A DNA stretch of 53,945 bases from NCBI GenBank assembly GCA_025350405.1, contig JANXXX010000171.1, positions 1 through 53,945 on the forward strand, read 5' to 3'. This stretch comes from Gallionella sp. (GTDB lineage: Bacteria > Pseudomonadota > Gammaproteobacteria > Burkholderiales > Gallionellaceae). A program made the translations under genes and the position numbers. Positions within the stretch are counted from its first letter, which is position 1. The number at the start of each line of letters is the position of its first letter. The notes under the pieces were generated by a model. It was given only the letters and a program-made list of their open reading frames with translations, was not told the origin of the DNA and ran no database searches. Below, piece by piece: positions 45,236 to 53,542 of the stretch.

Positions 45236-46024
45236 ATGGCTGCAAAATTAATACTTAGCATGGATGGGGCGGTAATCAAAGAATACCCCCTTACCAAGGA
45301 GCGCATGACCATCGGCCGCAAGGAACACAATGACATCGCCATCGACAATTTGGCGGTGAGCGGCGAGCATGCTGCGATTGTTACCATCCTGCACGATTCC
45401 TTTCTCGAGGATCTGGATAGTACTAACGGGCTGGAAGTGAACGGGGCACCAACCAAAAAACATTTTCTGCAAAACAACGATGTGATCGGAATCGGCAAAT
45501 ACAAACTCAAATATATCAGTGATCAAATTACCCAGACTATCCCGGCCGATTTTGAAAAAACGATGATATTGCGCACACCGCTTAAGCAGCCGACCCCAGG
45601 CGCAAACAAGCCTACGGAACCCGGCTCGCCAGCTGGTATTAAACCGGCACAAGCAGAGGTGGAAACCGGTAAGTTTGATGCGCACAAGCCGCCCCCAGCC
45701 ACTCCGGCTCAAGCAGCTGCGCCAACGCATCCAGATGTTGCACAAGCCGGTTCTTCAAAGCAGGTTGCTGTGGTGCAAGTCCTGACTGGGCCAAATGCAG
45801 GCAAAGAACTTGAGTTGGTAAAAAACCTCACTACTTTAGGTAAGCCGGGCATGCAGGTGGCGGTACTGACCCGTCGTCCGCAAGGTTTTTTCATCACGCA
45901 TGTGGAGGGGAAAGATTTCCCGATGGTGAATGGTCAAGCAATAACGAATCAGGCCCATCAACTGAATGAACACGATGTAATTGAGCTGGCTGGGGTCAAG
46001 ATGGAATTCTATTTCAAGGGGTAG
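45236..46024 (+). CDS. FHA-domain protein with a second, degenerate FHA domain
   Basis: The 262-residue protein has an N-terminal FHA domain with the canonical phosphothreonine-binding residues G27-R28, S42, H45 and N64-G65 (TIGRKEHNDIAI, SGEHA, DSTNGLEVNG). A Pro/Ala/Thr-rich linker (about 110-165) contains TMILRTP, a threonine context plausible as a kinase substrate. The C-terminal 90 residues look like another FHA sandwich (VLTGPNAGKELELVKNLTTLGKPG, FPMVNGQAITNQAHQLNEHDVIEL) lacking the Arg/Ser/His set. It is probably the adaptor that reads the phosphorylation state set by the kinase and phosphatase encoded just upstream. Confidence 0.92.
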   Translation: MAAKLILSMDGAVIKEYPLTKERMTIGRKEHNDIAIDNLAVSGEHAAIVTILHDSFLEDLDSTNGLEVNGAPTKKHFLQNNDVIGIGKYKLKYISDQITQTIPADFEKTMILRTPLKQPTPGANKPTEPGSPAGIKPAQAEVETGKFDAHKPPPATPAQAAAPTHPDVAQAGSSKQVAVVQVLTGPNAGKELELVKNLTTLGKPGMQVAVLTRRPQGFFITHVEGKDFPMVNGQAITNQAHQLNEHDVIELAGVKMEFYFKG

Positions 46025-46033
46025 TGGTGTTCA

Positions 46034-46135
46034 GAGGCCAGAAGACAGGGGGCATAGGACAGGAGTGTTATGGCGCCGAGTCTTTAATGAACGTGCCAAG
46101 CCGAACACAAAAATCTGTCCTCTGTCCCTGGTTCC
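46034..46135. repeat. imperfect inverted repeat at the FHA-cyclase junction
   Basis: GGGGGCATAGGACAG (46048-46062) and CTGTCCTCTGTCCCT (46115-46129) are inverted relatives matching at 12 of 15 positions, about 50 bp apart. The composition is unlike the coding DNA around it. It separates the FHA and cyclase genes by about 130 bp and may be a remnant of a dispersed intergenic repeat or an mRNA hairpin. Confidence 0.4.
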
Positions 46136-46154
46136 CCATCCTCTGTTAAACGTC

Positions 46155-48377
46155 GTGAAAAAAAACGCAATCTTAATCGGACTGGGGTTGCTGATAGTCG
46201 TGTTTTTTGTCGGCAGCGCTGCCCGTCTTTACCGGCTGGATATTGTCGAACAGCTGTCTTCTATAATTCACGATTACCGATTGAAGTTGACCATGCCGCG
46301 CACTCTGGATGGCCGCATCGTTATTGTCGATATAGACGAAAAAAGTCTGAAGGAGGAAGGGCGCTGGCCATGGGGGCGTGACCGTATGGCCCTGTTGATG
46401 GACAAATTGTTCGATAAATATGGCGTTGCGGTAGTGGGCTTTGACGTGGTTTTTGCCGAGAAGGATGAGAGCTCAGGGCTAAAGGTGTTGCAGAAGCTCG
46501 GGCAAAATCAACTCAAGGGAGATATGTTGTTTCAATCGACACTCAACCAAATTCAGCCGCAACTTGAGTACGACAACATGTTTGCCAGCAAGATCAAAAA
46601 TCGCAATGTGGTGTTGGGTTATTATCTAACCAATCAAAAAGACCAGCGTGCTTCCGGGATGCTTCCCGATCCGACCTTCCCATCTGGCTCGTTCAAGGGA
46701 CGTCCGGTTGAGTTCACGTCCTGGAATGGCTACGGTGCCAATCTTCCCGAATTACAGCAAGCCGCCGCCAGTGCGGGGCATTTCAATCCTTTGGTGGACT
46801 TTGATGGCCGGGTACGCCGTGTGCCAGTGCTCGCAGAATACGGCGGGGCATATTATGAGTCCTTATCTGTTGCAATGGTGCGCGCCTTGCTGGGCCACCC
46901 CAAATTGTTACCCGGCTTTGCCGATGTCTCGATCGGCGGGTATGCCGGTTTGGAATGGCTGGAGTTGGACGTTGCCGGGAACAAGCTGAAAATTCCGGTG
47001 GACAGGGATGTGGCCACCTTTGTGCCGTACCGTGGCAAACAAGGAAGTTTTCATTATATTTCGGCTGCGGATGTGCTGCATGATCGGGTTGATCTCGCGC
47101 AACTGCAGGGCAAGATCATTCTGGTGGGTACCACTGCTCCGGGGTTGCTGGATATGCGTGCCACGCCTGTGGAGGAGGTTTACCCGGGTGTAGAAGTTCA
47201 CGCCAATATGATTTCCGGCATTCTCGACCAGAATTTGAAGGGGCAGCCCGCTTATATGCTGGGTGCAGAGGTGGTTTGGCTGCTGTTGACCGGCATAGCG
47301 TTGAGCTTTTTGTTGCTGTTATTCACCCCGGCCAAAGCGATTCTCGCTTCGGTTTTTACTGTCGTGACTACGACTGGGCTGAGTTTGGTTGTCTGGCAGT
47401 ACGGGAATGTATTAATGCCAGTGGCGAATACCCTGTTGATGATCGCTGCGCTATTTGCTTTGAATATGTCTTATGGCTACTTTATCGAGTCACGAACCAA
47501 GCGGCTGATTAGCGGATTATTCGGGCAATATGTGCCGAACGAACTGGTCAATGAAATGGCGAAACATCCGGAAAGCATTTCCATGGAAAGTGAAAGCCGT
47601 GAAATGACCATATTGTTTTCGGATGTGCGCGGTTTTGCCGCGATCTCGAAGGGCTTGGAGTCCCAAGAATTATCCCTGTTGATGAATGAGTTTTTGACTC
47701 CCTTGTCGCGCGTTATTTATAAACACCGCGGCATAATAGACAAGTATATTGGCGACTGCATCATGGCGTTTTGGGGTGCCCCGCTGCCGGACAAGGCTCA
47801 TGCCCGCAACGCCATACTGGCGGGTATTGAAATGTTGGTGACTTTGCAGGCGTTGCAGCCACGTTTTAAGGAACATGGTTGGCCGGAAATTCATATTGGT
47901 GTGGGCATCAATACCGGCAACGTCAGTGTTGGCAACATGGGTTCTGAAGTGCGCGTCGCCTACACAGTGATGGGCGATGAGGTGAATCTGGCCTCACGCC
48001 TGGAGGGTCTCACCAAGCAATATGGCGTTGGCCTCATTGTCGGAGAAAACACACGGAAACTCGTGACGGACTTTGTATATCGCGAACTTGACCACGTGCG
48101 GGTAAAAGGTAAAGATAGGCCCGTGGCGATTTACGAACCGCTAGCATTGGTTAGCGAGGCGAGTAAAGCACTTCAGGACGAAGTCAAATTGTTCCATGAG
48201 ATGCGCCGCCTGTATCGCAGGCAGGATTGGGAACAGGCGGAATTGCAGTTGATGAATTTGCAGCGCATGTCGCCGGATACTGCCCTGTATAGAATCTACA
48301 CGGAGCGGGTTGTTTACTTCCGTAAAAATCCACCGACTGCGGAGTGGGACGGTGTGTTCGTGTTTCAGGCCAAGTAA
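46155..48377 (+). CDS. CHASE2-domain class III adenylate cyclase
   Basis: About 740 residues if started at GTG 46155 (MKKNAILIGLG); the open frame extends upstream to 45981 through a repeat-like gap, so the start is inferred from the membrane helix. Domain order: membrane helix, CHASE2 sensor (about 30-375, with RIVIVDIDEKSLKEEGRWPWGRD), three membrane helices (about 385-455) and a class III cyclase domain (about 480-665). Catalytic residues are complete: metal Asps D490 (FSDVRGF) and D534 (DKYIGD), adenine-selecting K530 with T604 (AYTVMGD), and N611/R615 (NLASRLE). The Lys/Thr pair points to cAMP rather than cGMP. The C-terminal tail is TPR-like. It shares its sensor type with the kinase at the head of the cluster, and the next gene encodes a cyclic-nucleotide phosphodiesterase. 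Confidence 0.92.
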   Translation: MKKNAILIGLGLLIVVFFVGSAARLYRLDIVEQLSSIIHDYRLKLTMPRTLDGRIVIVDIDEKSLKEEGRWPWGRDRMALLMDKLFDKYGVAVVGFDVVFAEKDESSGLKVLQKLGQNQLKGDMLFQSTLNQIQPQLEYDNMFASKIKNRNVVLGYYLTNQKDQRASGMLPDPTFPSGSFKGRPVEFTSWNGYGANLPELQQAAASAGHFNPLVDFDGRVRRVPVLAEYGGAYYESLSVAMVRALLGHPKLLPGFADVSIGGYAGLEWLELDVAGNKLKIPVDRDVATFVPYRGKQGSFHYISAADVLHDRVDLAQLQGKIILVGTTAPGLLDMRATPVEEVYPGVEVHANMISGILDQNLKGQPAYMLGAEVVWLLLTGIALSFLLLLFTPAKAILASVFTVVTTTGLSLVVWQYGNVLMPVANTLLMIAALFALNMSYGYFIESRTKRLISGLFGQYVPNELVNEMAKHPESISMESESREMTILFSDVRGFAAISKGLESQELSLLMNEFLTPLSRVIYKHRGIIDKYIGDCIMAFWGAPLPDKAHARNAILAGIEMLVTLQALQPRFKEHGWPEIHIGVGINTGNVSVGNMGSEVRVAYTVMGDEVNLASRLEGLTKQYGVGLIVGENTRKLVTDFVYRELDHVRVKGKDRPVAIYEPLALVSEASKALQDEVKLFHEMRRLYRRQDWEQAELQLMNLQRMSPDTALYRIYTERVVYFRKNPPTAEWDGVFVFQAK

Positions 48378-48409
48378 CCAGATAAAATTTTCAGGAAACA
48401 CGGGACAAA

Positions 48410-49174
48410 ATGAAACTCAGGGTATTGGGATGCAGCGGTGGAATCGGTGGCAATCTGCGCACCACTTCGTTCCTGCTCGATCATGATGTGCTGATTGATG
48501 CCGGTACCGGCGTGGGCGAACTCAGTCTGATGGAACTTGCTATGATTGATCATGTTTTCGTTACCCACTCCCATCTCGATCATATCGCCAGTATTCCGTT
48601 CATGGTAGACAGCGTCGGGTTCATGCGCGACCGCCCATTGACTGTTTACGCTAGCGAGGAGACGCTGGATATTCTCAAGCAACATATTTTCAATTGGAAA
48701 ATATGGCCTGATTTCAGCGAGATTCCCAATGCCCAGCGACCATACATGCGTTACCAGTCGATAGCACTAGGCGAGACTGTTATCCTGAATGGGCGCAAGA
48801 TAACTTCCATTCCCGCCAACCATGTTGTTCCTGCGGTTGGCTACCATTTGGACAGTGGTAAGGCGAGCCTGGTATTCAGCGGGGATACCACCACTAATGA
48901 CGCATTGTGGAGGGTGGTCAACAGGATTGAGAATTTGCGTTACCTCATCATCGAGACAGCATTTTCCAACAGTGAAAAGGATTTGGCGGTACTTTCCAAG
49001 CATCTTTGTCCCAACATGCTTGCTATAGAGTTGGCAAAACTTAAGCGCGAGGCGGAAGTATTCATTACCCATCTTAAACCGGGTGAGCTGGAGTTGACCA
49101 TGCAGGAAATAGACGATTGTGTGCGCGGGCTGCATCCCCGGATGTTGTTGAACAATCAGGAATTCGAGCTTTAA
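48410..49174 (+). CDS. class II cyclic-nucleotide phosphodiesterase-like metallo-beta-lactamase-fold enzyme
   Basis: The 254-residue enzyme begins MKLRVLGCSGGIGGNLRTTS. The metal motif THSHLDH is at residues 52-58, then a middle helix, VPAVGYHLDSGKASLVFSGDTT with metal Asp, and VFITHLKPGEL near the C-terminus supplying the last His. This layout matches class II cAMP phosphodiesterases more closely than lactonases or RNases. It should hydrolyse cAMP in the cytoplasm. The cyclase gene ends 32 bp upstream, so the pair would make and destroy the same messenger. Substrate is inferred. Confidence 0.85.
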   Translation: MKLRVLGCSGGIGGNLRTTSFLLDHDVLIDAGTGVGELSLMELAMIDHVFVTHSHLDHIASIPFMVDSVGFMRDRPLTVYASEETLDILKQHIFNWKIWPDFSEIPNAQRPYMRYQSIALGETVILNGRKITSIPANHVVPAVGYHLDSGKASLVFSGDTTTNDALWRVVNRIENLRYLIIETAFSNSEKDLAVLSKHLCPNMLAIELAKLKREAEVFITHLKPGELELTMQEIDDCVRGLHPRMLLNNQEFEL

Positions 49175-49286
49175 GGGCGGGCGATGAGTTATATCTCCGA
49201 CATCAAATTTTGGTTGGATATAGACCAAGGTTGATGCCGGGGTTGGTACAGCAGCAGCCCAACAATGAGACTGGCGAGGGAGTGGA

Positions 49287-51695
49287 ATGAATACAGGAAT
49301 GGTGACCAATAGCGCAGCAAAAAATGCCGGTGATATGAGCCTCAGGCTCGAATTCACCAAAAATCTCAATCAAGTCAACAACAAGATACACGCCACCGGC
49401 AACGTAGATGAAATCATGCTGGAGGTCAGCAAGGATATCTGCGCGCTGTTCAATGCGGATCGGCTGACCATCTATGTCGTGGGTGAAGACAGCATTTCAC
49501 TGGTTTCCAAGGTCAAGACCGGACTCAACTCTTTCAAGGATCTCAAGTTACCCATCGCTGAGCAAAGCCTTGCCGGTTATGCGGCTATGCATAAGAAATT
49601 ACTTAACATCAAGGATGTTTACGATGAAAAGGAGTTGGCGCAGTACAGCACGCATCTGCGTTTTTTGCAGGAAGTAGACAAGCGCACTGGCTACCGCACC
49701 AAACAAATGCTGGTTGCGCCAGTTCTGGATGCAGTTAGCGGTGATCTGCTTGGCGTTATTCAAGTTATCAATAACAAGGCCGGTGTTCCTTTTGCGGCAA
49801 TGATCGAAGACGGCGTGCAGGAGCTGGCGCAGACCATGGCGGTGACATTGCGCCAGCATCAGCGTCAGCAAACCAGCACGGCCAAAACCAAGTATGACTA
49901 TCTGGTCGCTGACGCGGTACTTTCCGCTGCGGAATTCGAATTGGCGACGCGCACTGCACGCCGCAAGGGTATAGATGTTGAAGAAGTGCTTATCGACGAA
50001 TTTCAAGTCAGTATTCCGGCTCTGGGCAAAGCGCTTTCCAGTTTTTTTGGGGTTCCTTATGAAGCATACCGTGGGGATCGCCTCAAGCCTACCGAGATGT
50101 TGAAAAACCTGAGGCGTGAATATGTCGAAAGCAGCCACTGGATTCCAATTGAAGAGACCCAGGAGGGTTTGATGATATTGACCACCGATCCTGAGCGAAT
50201 CCAGGCTTCGCGGGTGGTCAATAATATTTTTTCCAAGAGTCGGCTGATCTACAAGGTTTGCTCACAACGCGAATTCAAGCAAACCCTGGATCTTTTCTAC
50301 GGCGGCGGTGCTGTTTCAGATGGCAGTGGTGTTGTAGCAGTCGATGAGTCATCCATGGATGATTTGTTGTCCAGCCTGGGAGGAGAAGAGGAAGAATTTT
50401 CCGGTGTTAGTCAAGAGGATGTCAGTGCCGCCGCTGATAATGAACTGGTCAAATTGGTCAATAAGGTCATCGTGGATGCTTACCGGATGGGCGCGTCGGA
50501 TATTCATATTGAACCAGGACCGGGCAAAGCCAAGACGCAGATTCGGGTGCGCAAAGACGGTTCATTGATGAACTATATCGAAGTACCGTCCACCTATCGC
50601 AATGCGCTGGTGACGCGCCTCAAAATCATGTGCGACCTGGATATTTCCGAGAAGCGCAAGCCGCAGGACGGAAAGATAAAATTCAAGAAATACGGTCCGC
50701 TGGATATCGAGTTGCGCGTGGCGACCATCCCCTCTCAGGGCGGCGTGGAAGATGTAGTGATGCGTATTCTGGCCTCCGGTGAACCGTTGCCGCTGGAGAA
50801 AATGGGTTTCTCCACGCGTAACGACGAACTGATCAGGAAGACGGTGACCAAGCCATATGGCTTGTTTTTCGTGTGCGGCCCGACTGGTTCCGGTAAGACC
50901 ACTACACTGCATTCCATTCTGAAATTTATCAATACACCTGACACCAAGATATGGACTGCCGAAGATCCGGTTGAAATTACCCAGAAGGGCTTGCGCCAAG
51001 TGCAGATCAACAAAAAGGCCGGGCTGGATTTTGCCACCATCATGCGCGCTTTTTTGCGTGCCGATCCGGACGTGATCATGGTCGGTGAAATGCGTGACAA
51101 GGAAACCGTGTCCATCGGTATCGAAGCTTCGCTGACAGGCCACTTGGTGTTTGCCACGTTGCATACCAACAGTGCGCCGGAATCCATCAATCGTTTGCTG
51201 GATATGGGTATGGATCCGTTCAATTTTGCTGATGCGTTGCTGGGAATATTGGCGCAACGATTGGGCAAGCGCCTGTGCAGCGATTGCAAGAAGCCTCATA
51301 TTGCGACCGCTGATGAAATAAAATCCATGCTCACTGAATTTAGCTCTGAATTGACCAATACCGAGACCTGGAAGAAAGACCCCTCCGCTGCGATGAAAAA
51401 TTTGTATGCCGAATGGGTGAAATTATTCGCCGACCCTAAGGGGCAATTTACGCTTTATACCCCGGTGGGTTGTGAGAAGTGTTCCGGTACCGGTTATCGT
51501 GGGCGCGTGGGTTTGCACGAATTGCTGATAGGCTCCGATCCTATCAAGAAGGCCATTCAAGAACATGCGCGCGTCGCCGAATTGTTCTCGATCGCGCTGG
51601 ATGAAGGGATGCGAACTTTGAAACAGGACGGCATGGAGAAAGTGTTGCAAGGCATTACCGATATGTTCCAGGTGCGCGCAGTTTGTATCAAGTAA
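49287..51695 (+). CDS. GAF-domain PilB/GspE-type secretion ATPase
   Basis: The 802-residue protein fuses an N-terminal GAF domain (about 15-190: EIMLEVSKDICALFNADRLTIYVV, LLGVIQVINNKAG) to a GspE/PilB-type ATPase. Residues 205-350 resemble the T2SSE N-domain (VEEVLIDEFQVSIPALGKALSSFFGVPYE), although the RxLGxxL c-di-GMP-binding pattern of MshEN domains is not obvious. The motor follows: Walker A GPTGSGKT at 531-538, the Asp box, Walker B MVGEMRDKETVSIGIEAS with Glu, the His box GHLVFATLHTNSA, and a zinc knuckle CSDCKKP...CEKCSGTGYRGR, in which the usual short CxxC spacing is widened by some 55 residues. It should power pilus or pseudopilus extension under control of a GAF ligand. Its neighbours are cyclic-nucleotide enzymes and a pilin gene. 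Alternative: a regulatory ATPase paralogue. Confidence 0.92.
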   Translation: MNTGMVTNSAAKNAGDMSLRLEFTKNLNQVNNKIHATGNVDEIMLEVSKDICALFNADRLTIYVVGEDSISLVSKVKTGLNSFKDLKLPIAEQSLAGYAAMHKKLLNIKDVYDEKELAQYSTHLRFLQEVDKRTGYRTKQMLVAPVLDAVSGDLLGVIQVINNKAGVPFAAMIEDGVQELAQTMAVTLRQHQRQQTSTAKTKYDYLVADAVLSAAEFELATRTARRKGIDVEEVLIDEFQVSIPALGKALSSFFGVPYEAYRGDRLKPTEMLKNLRREYVESSHWIPIEETQEGLMILTTDPERIQASRVVNNIFSKSRLIYKVCSQREFKQTLDLFYGGGAVSDGSGVVAVDESSMDDLLSSLGGEEEEFSGVSQEDVSAAADNELVKLVNKVIVDAYRMGASDIHIEPGPGKAKTQIRVRKDGSLMNYIEVPSTYRNALVTRLKIMCDLDISEKRKPQDGKIKFKKYGPLDIELRVATIPSQGGVEDVVMRILASGEPLPLEKMGFSTRNDELIRKTVTKPYGLFFVCGPTGSGKTTTLHSILKFINTPDTKIWTAEDPVEITQKGLRQVQINKKAGLDFATIMRAFLRADPDVIMVGEMRDKETVSIGIEASLTGHLVFATLHTNSAPESINRLLDMGMDPFNFADALLGILAQRLGKRLCSDCKKPHIATADEIKSMLTEFSSELTNTETWKKDPSAAMKNLYAEWVKLFADPKGQFTLYTPVGCEKCSGTGYRGRVGLHELLIGSDPIKKAIQEHARVAELFSIALDEGMRTLKQDGMEKVLQGITDMFQVRAVCIK

Positions 51696-51708
51696 TAGTT
51701 ATTAGCTG

Positions 51709-51725
51709 CTAGCCGTTAGGGCTAG
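51709..51725. other. short perfect hairpin in the ATPase-HD-GYP gap
   Basis: CTAGCC-GTTAG-GGCTAG forms a six-base stem with a five-base loop in the 65-bp gap. No T-run follows. The surrounding sequence (AGTTATTAGCTGCTAGCC) is low-complexity. Probably minor; could modulate mRNA stability. Confidence 0.3.
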
Positions 51726-51760
51726 TTAAATTCAATCCTAAATCGACTAACGATTGCCCC

Positions 51761-53389
51761 ATGCATTCTCCGGACGACCTTCTGCATCGACTCAAAGATC
51801 TCAATGAAATTGGTATCGCACTGTCCCAGCAGCGCAATCTCAACAGCCTGCTGGAAACCATTCTGGTCGCGGCAATGCGCATTACCCATGCCGATGCCGG
51901 CACGCTCTATTTGCACGAACAGGAACAGCGGGTGCTGTGCTTTGAAATTTTGCGCAACAAGACGCTGAATATGGCAATGGGTGGAACCAGTGGCACACCG
52001 ATTACGTTTTATCCGATTCAGCTTTACGATGCTGCTGGAAAACCCAATCACGCCATGGTGGTGAGCCACTCGGCACTTAGTGGTGAGACAGTGAATATTC
52101 CTGACGCTTATGTTGCGCAGGGATTTGATTTTTCCGGTACCAAAAAATTTGATGCTAAGACTGGTTATCGTTCCCAGTCCTTTCTGACCGTGCCGATGCG
52201 CAACCACGAGAATGAGGTCATCGGGGTGTTGCAATTGATCAACGCGCAAGACCAGGAAAGTGGCGCGATCATCCCGTTTTCTTGGGGCGATCAACAGTTA
52301 CTGGAATCGCTGGCTTCGCAGGCAGCTATTGCACTGACGAACCGTCATCTCATCGAGCAATTGGAAGAATTGTTCGAGGCCTTCATTCAACTGATTAATA
52401 CTGCTATTGACGATAAGTCGCCTTACACCGGCGGTCACTGCGCGCGCGTACCGGCACTCACTATGATGCTGGCTGAAGCGGTCAATCGCACCACGTTGGG
52501 GCCGCTCAAAGATTTTGTGATGACCGACAAGGACCGGCACGAATTAAAGATTGCCGGCTTGCTGCATGACTGCGGCAAAATCACCACTCCGGTGCATGTG
52601 GTGGATAAGGCGACCAAGCTGCAAACCCTGTTCGATAGAATTGGTATGTTGGACACGCGTTTCGAAGTGCTCAAGCGAGATGCTGAAATCGTCATGCTGC
52701 ACGAAATTGCGGCGGCGGGTACCGATATCCAGCGAGTGGAGGCTGCCCGCCAAAGCTTCGCGGCGCGAGCGACGCAGCTTGATGAGGACCGTGAATTTTT
52801 GCGCCACTGCAATGTCGGCAGCGAGGCCATGTCCGCCGAGGCACAGCAACGTGTGCGCCAGATCGCCACCTATCAGTGGCGCGATGTTGATGGAAAGACG
52901 GGTAACTTTCTCAGTGAAGATGAAGTTGAAAATCTCACCATACGCACCGGTACATTGACGGCTGCAGAGCGCGAAATCATCAACCACCACATTGATGTCA
53001 CGATCAAAATGCTGGAATCGCTGCCTTGGCCGAGACATCTGAAAAATGTCGCAGAATATGCGGGCGGGCATCACGAACGCATGGATGGCAAGGGCTATCC
53101 GCGCGGGCTGACGCGCGAACAGATGTCGGTACAAGCCAGGGTCATGGGCATTGCCGATATTTTCGAGGCGCTCACCGCCAAGGACAGGCCGTATAAAAAA
53201 GGCAAAACTCTCACCGAATCTTTGACCATCCTCGGCAAGTTCAAAATGGGCGGGCATATCGACCCGGACTTGTTCGATGTTTTCATCCGCGAAAAAGTCT
53301 ATCTCGACTATGCCAAACAATTTCTTGCGCCCGAGCAGATAGACGATGTGGATATAAGCAAAATTCCCGGGGTTGATTTGTGCTCGTAG
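51761..53389 (+). CDS. GAF-domain HD-GYP cyclic-di-GMP phosphodiesterase-type protein
   Basis: The 542-residue protein has an N-terminal GAF domain (about 15-195: LNSLLETILVAAMRITHADAGTLYLHE, IGVLQLINAQDQESGAI) and an HD-GYP catalytic domain. Signature residues are H269-D270 in LLHDCGK, HHERMDGKGYP at 437-447, and VMGIADIFEALTAKDRPYK. About 110 residues are inserted between the HD site and the distal His motifs, longer than in typical HD-GYP proteins. It should hydrolyse c-di-GMP to GMP under control of the GAF ligand. It lies 65 bp after the GAF-ATPase gene and shares its GAF type, suggesting one ligand controls both. The pilin gene is 211 bp downstream. Confidence 0.9.
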   Translation: MHSPDDLLHRLKDLNEIGIALSQQRNLNSLLETILVAAMRITHADAGTLYLHEQEQRVLCFEILRNKTLNMAMGGTSGTPITFYPIQLYDAAGKPNHAMVVSHSALSGETVNIPDAYVAQGFDFSGTKKFDAKTGYRSQSFLTVPMRNHENEVIGVLQLINAQDQESGAIIPFSWGDQQLLESLASQAAIALTNRHLIEQLEELFEAFIQLINTAIDDKSPYTGGHCARVPALTMMLAEAVNRTTLGPLKDFVMTDKDRHELKIAGLLHDCGKITTPVHVVDKATKLQTLFDRIGMLDTRFEVLKRDAEIVMLHEIAAAGTDIQRVEAARQSFAARATQLDEDREFLRHCNVGSEAMSAEAQQRVRQIATYQWRDVDGKTGNFLSEDEVENLTIRTGTLTAAEREIINHHIDVTIKMLESLPWPRHLKNVAEYAGGHHERMDGKGYPRGLTREQMSVQARVMGIADIFEALTAKDRPYKKGKTLTESLTILGKFKMGGHIDPDLFDVFIREKVYLDYAKQFLAPEQIDDVDISKIPGVDLCS

Positions 53390-53433
53390 CAGACAGCATC
53401 ACGAGCATGGAGATGCCAGAATAACTGCCAGAA

Positions 53434-53452
53434 ATTGTCAGTTGATGACAAT
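53434..53452. promoter_or_regulatory. inverted repeat upstream of the pilin promoter, possible PilR-type enhancer
   Basis: ATTGTCA-GTTGA-TGACAAT is a perfect 7-bp inverted repeat with a 5-bp spacer, centred about 85 bp upstream of the sigma-54 -24 element. It contains TGTC half-sites, which are described for PilR binding upstream of Pseudomonas pilA. A role as a sigma-54 activator site is inference. Confidence 0.55.
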
Positions 53453-53525
53453 CCTGAGTTAGCCGGAACTGACGCGAAATTGAATTGCAAAGCAAATATA
53501 TTATATAAAACAATGGGTGGTTGTA

Positions 53526-53542
53526 TTGGCATGGCTATTGCT
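53526..53542 (+). promoter_or_regulatory. sigma-54 (-24/-12) promoter of the pilin gene
   Basis: TTGGCATGGCTATTGCT matches the sigma-54 consensus YTGGCACGRNNNTTGCW at every constrained position but one (T for C). GG is at 53528-53529 and GC at 53540-53541, 10 bp between the pairs. It lies 59 bp before the pilin ATG, giving a leader of about 45 nt. Confidence 0.88.

Noticed and set aside
41860-46024. Kinase-PP2C-FHA trio as part of a type VI secretion locus
   Set aside because: No Tss/VipA/Hcp/VgrG/ClpV genes are present; the neighbours are cyclases, phosphodiesterases and a pilus-type ATPase.
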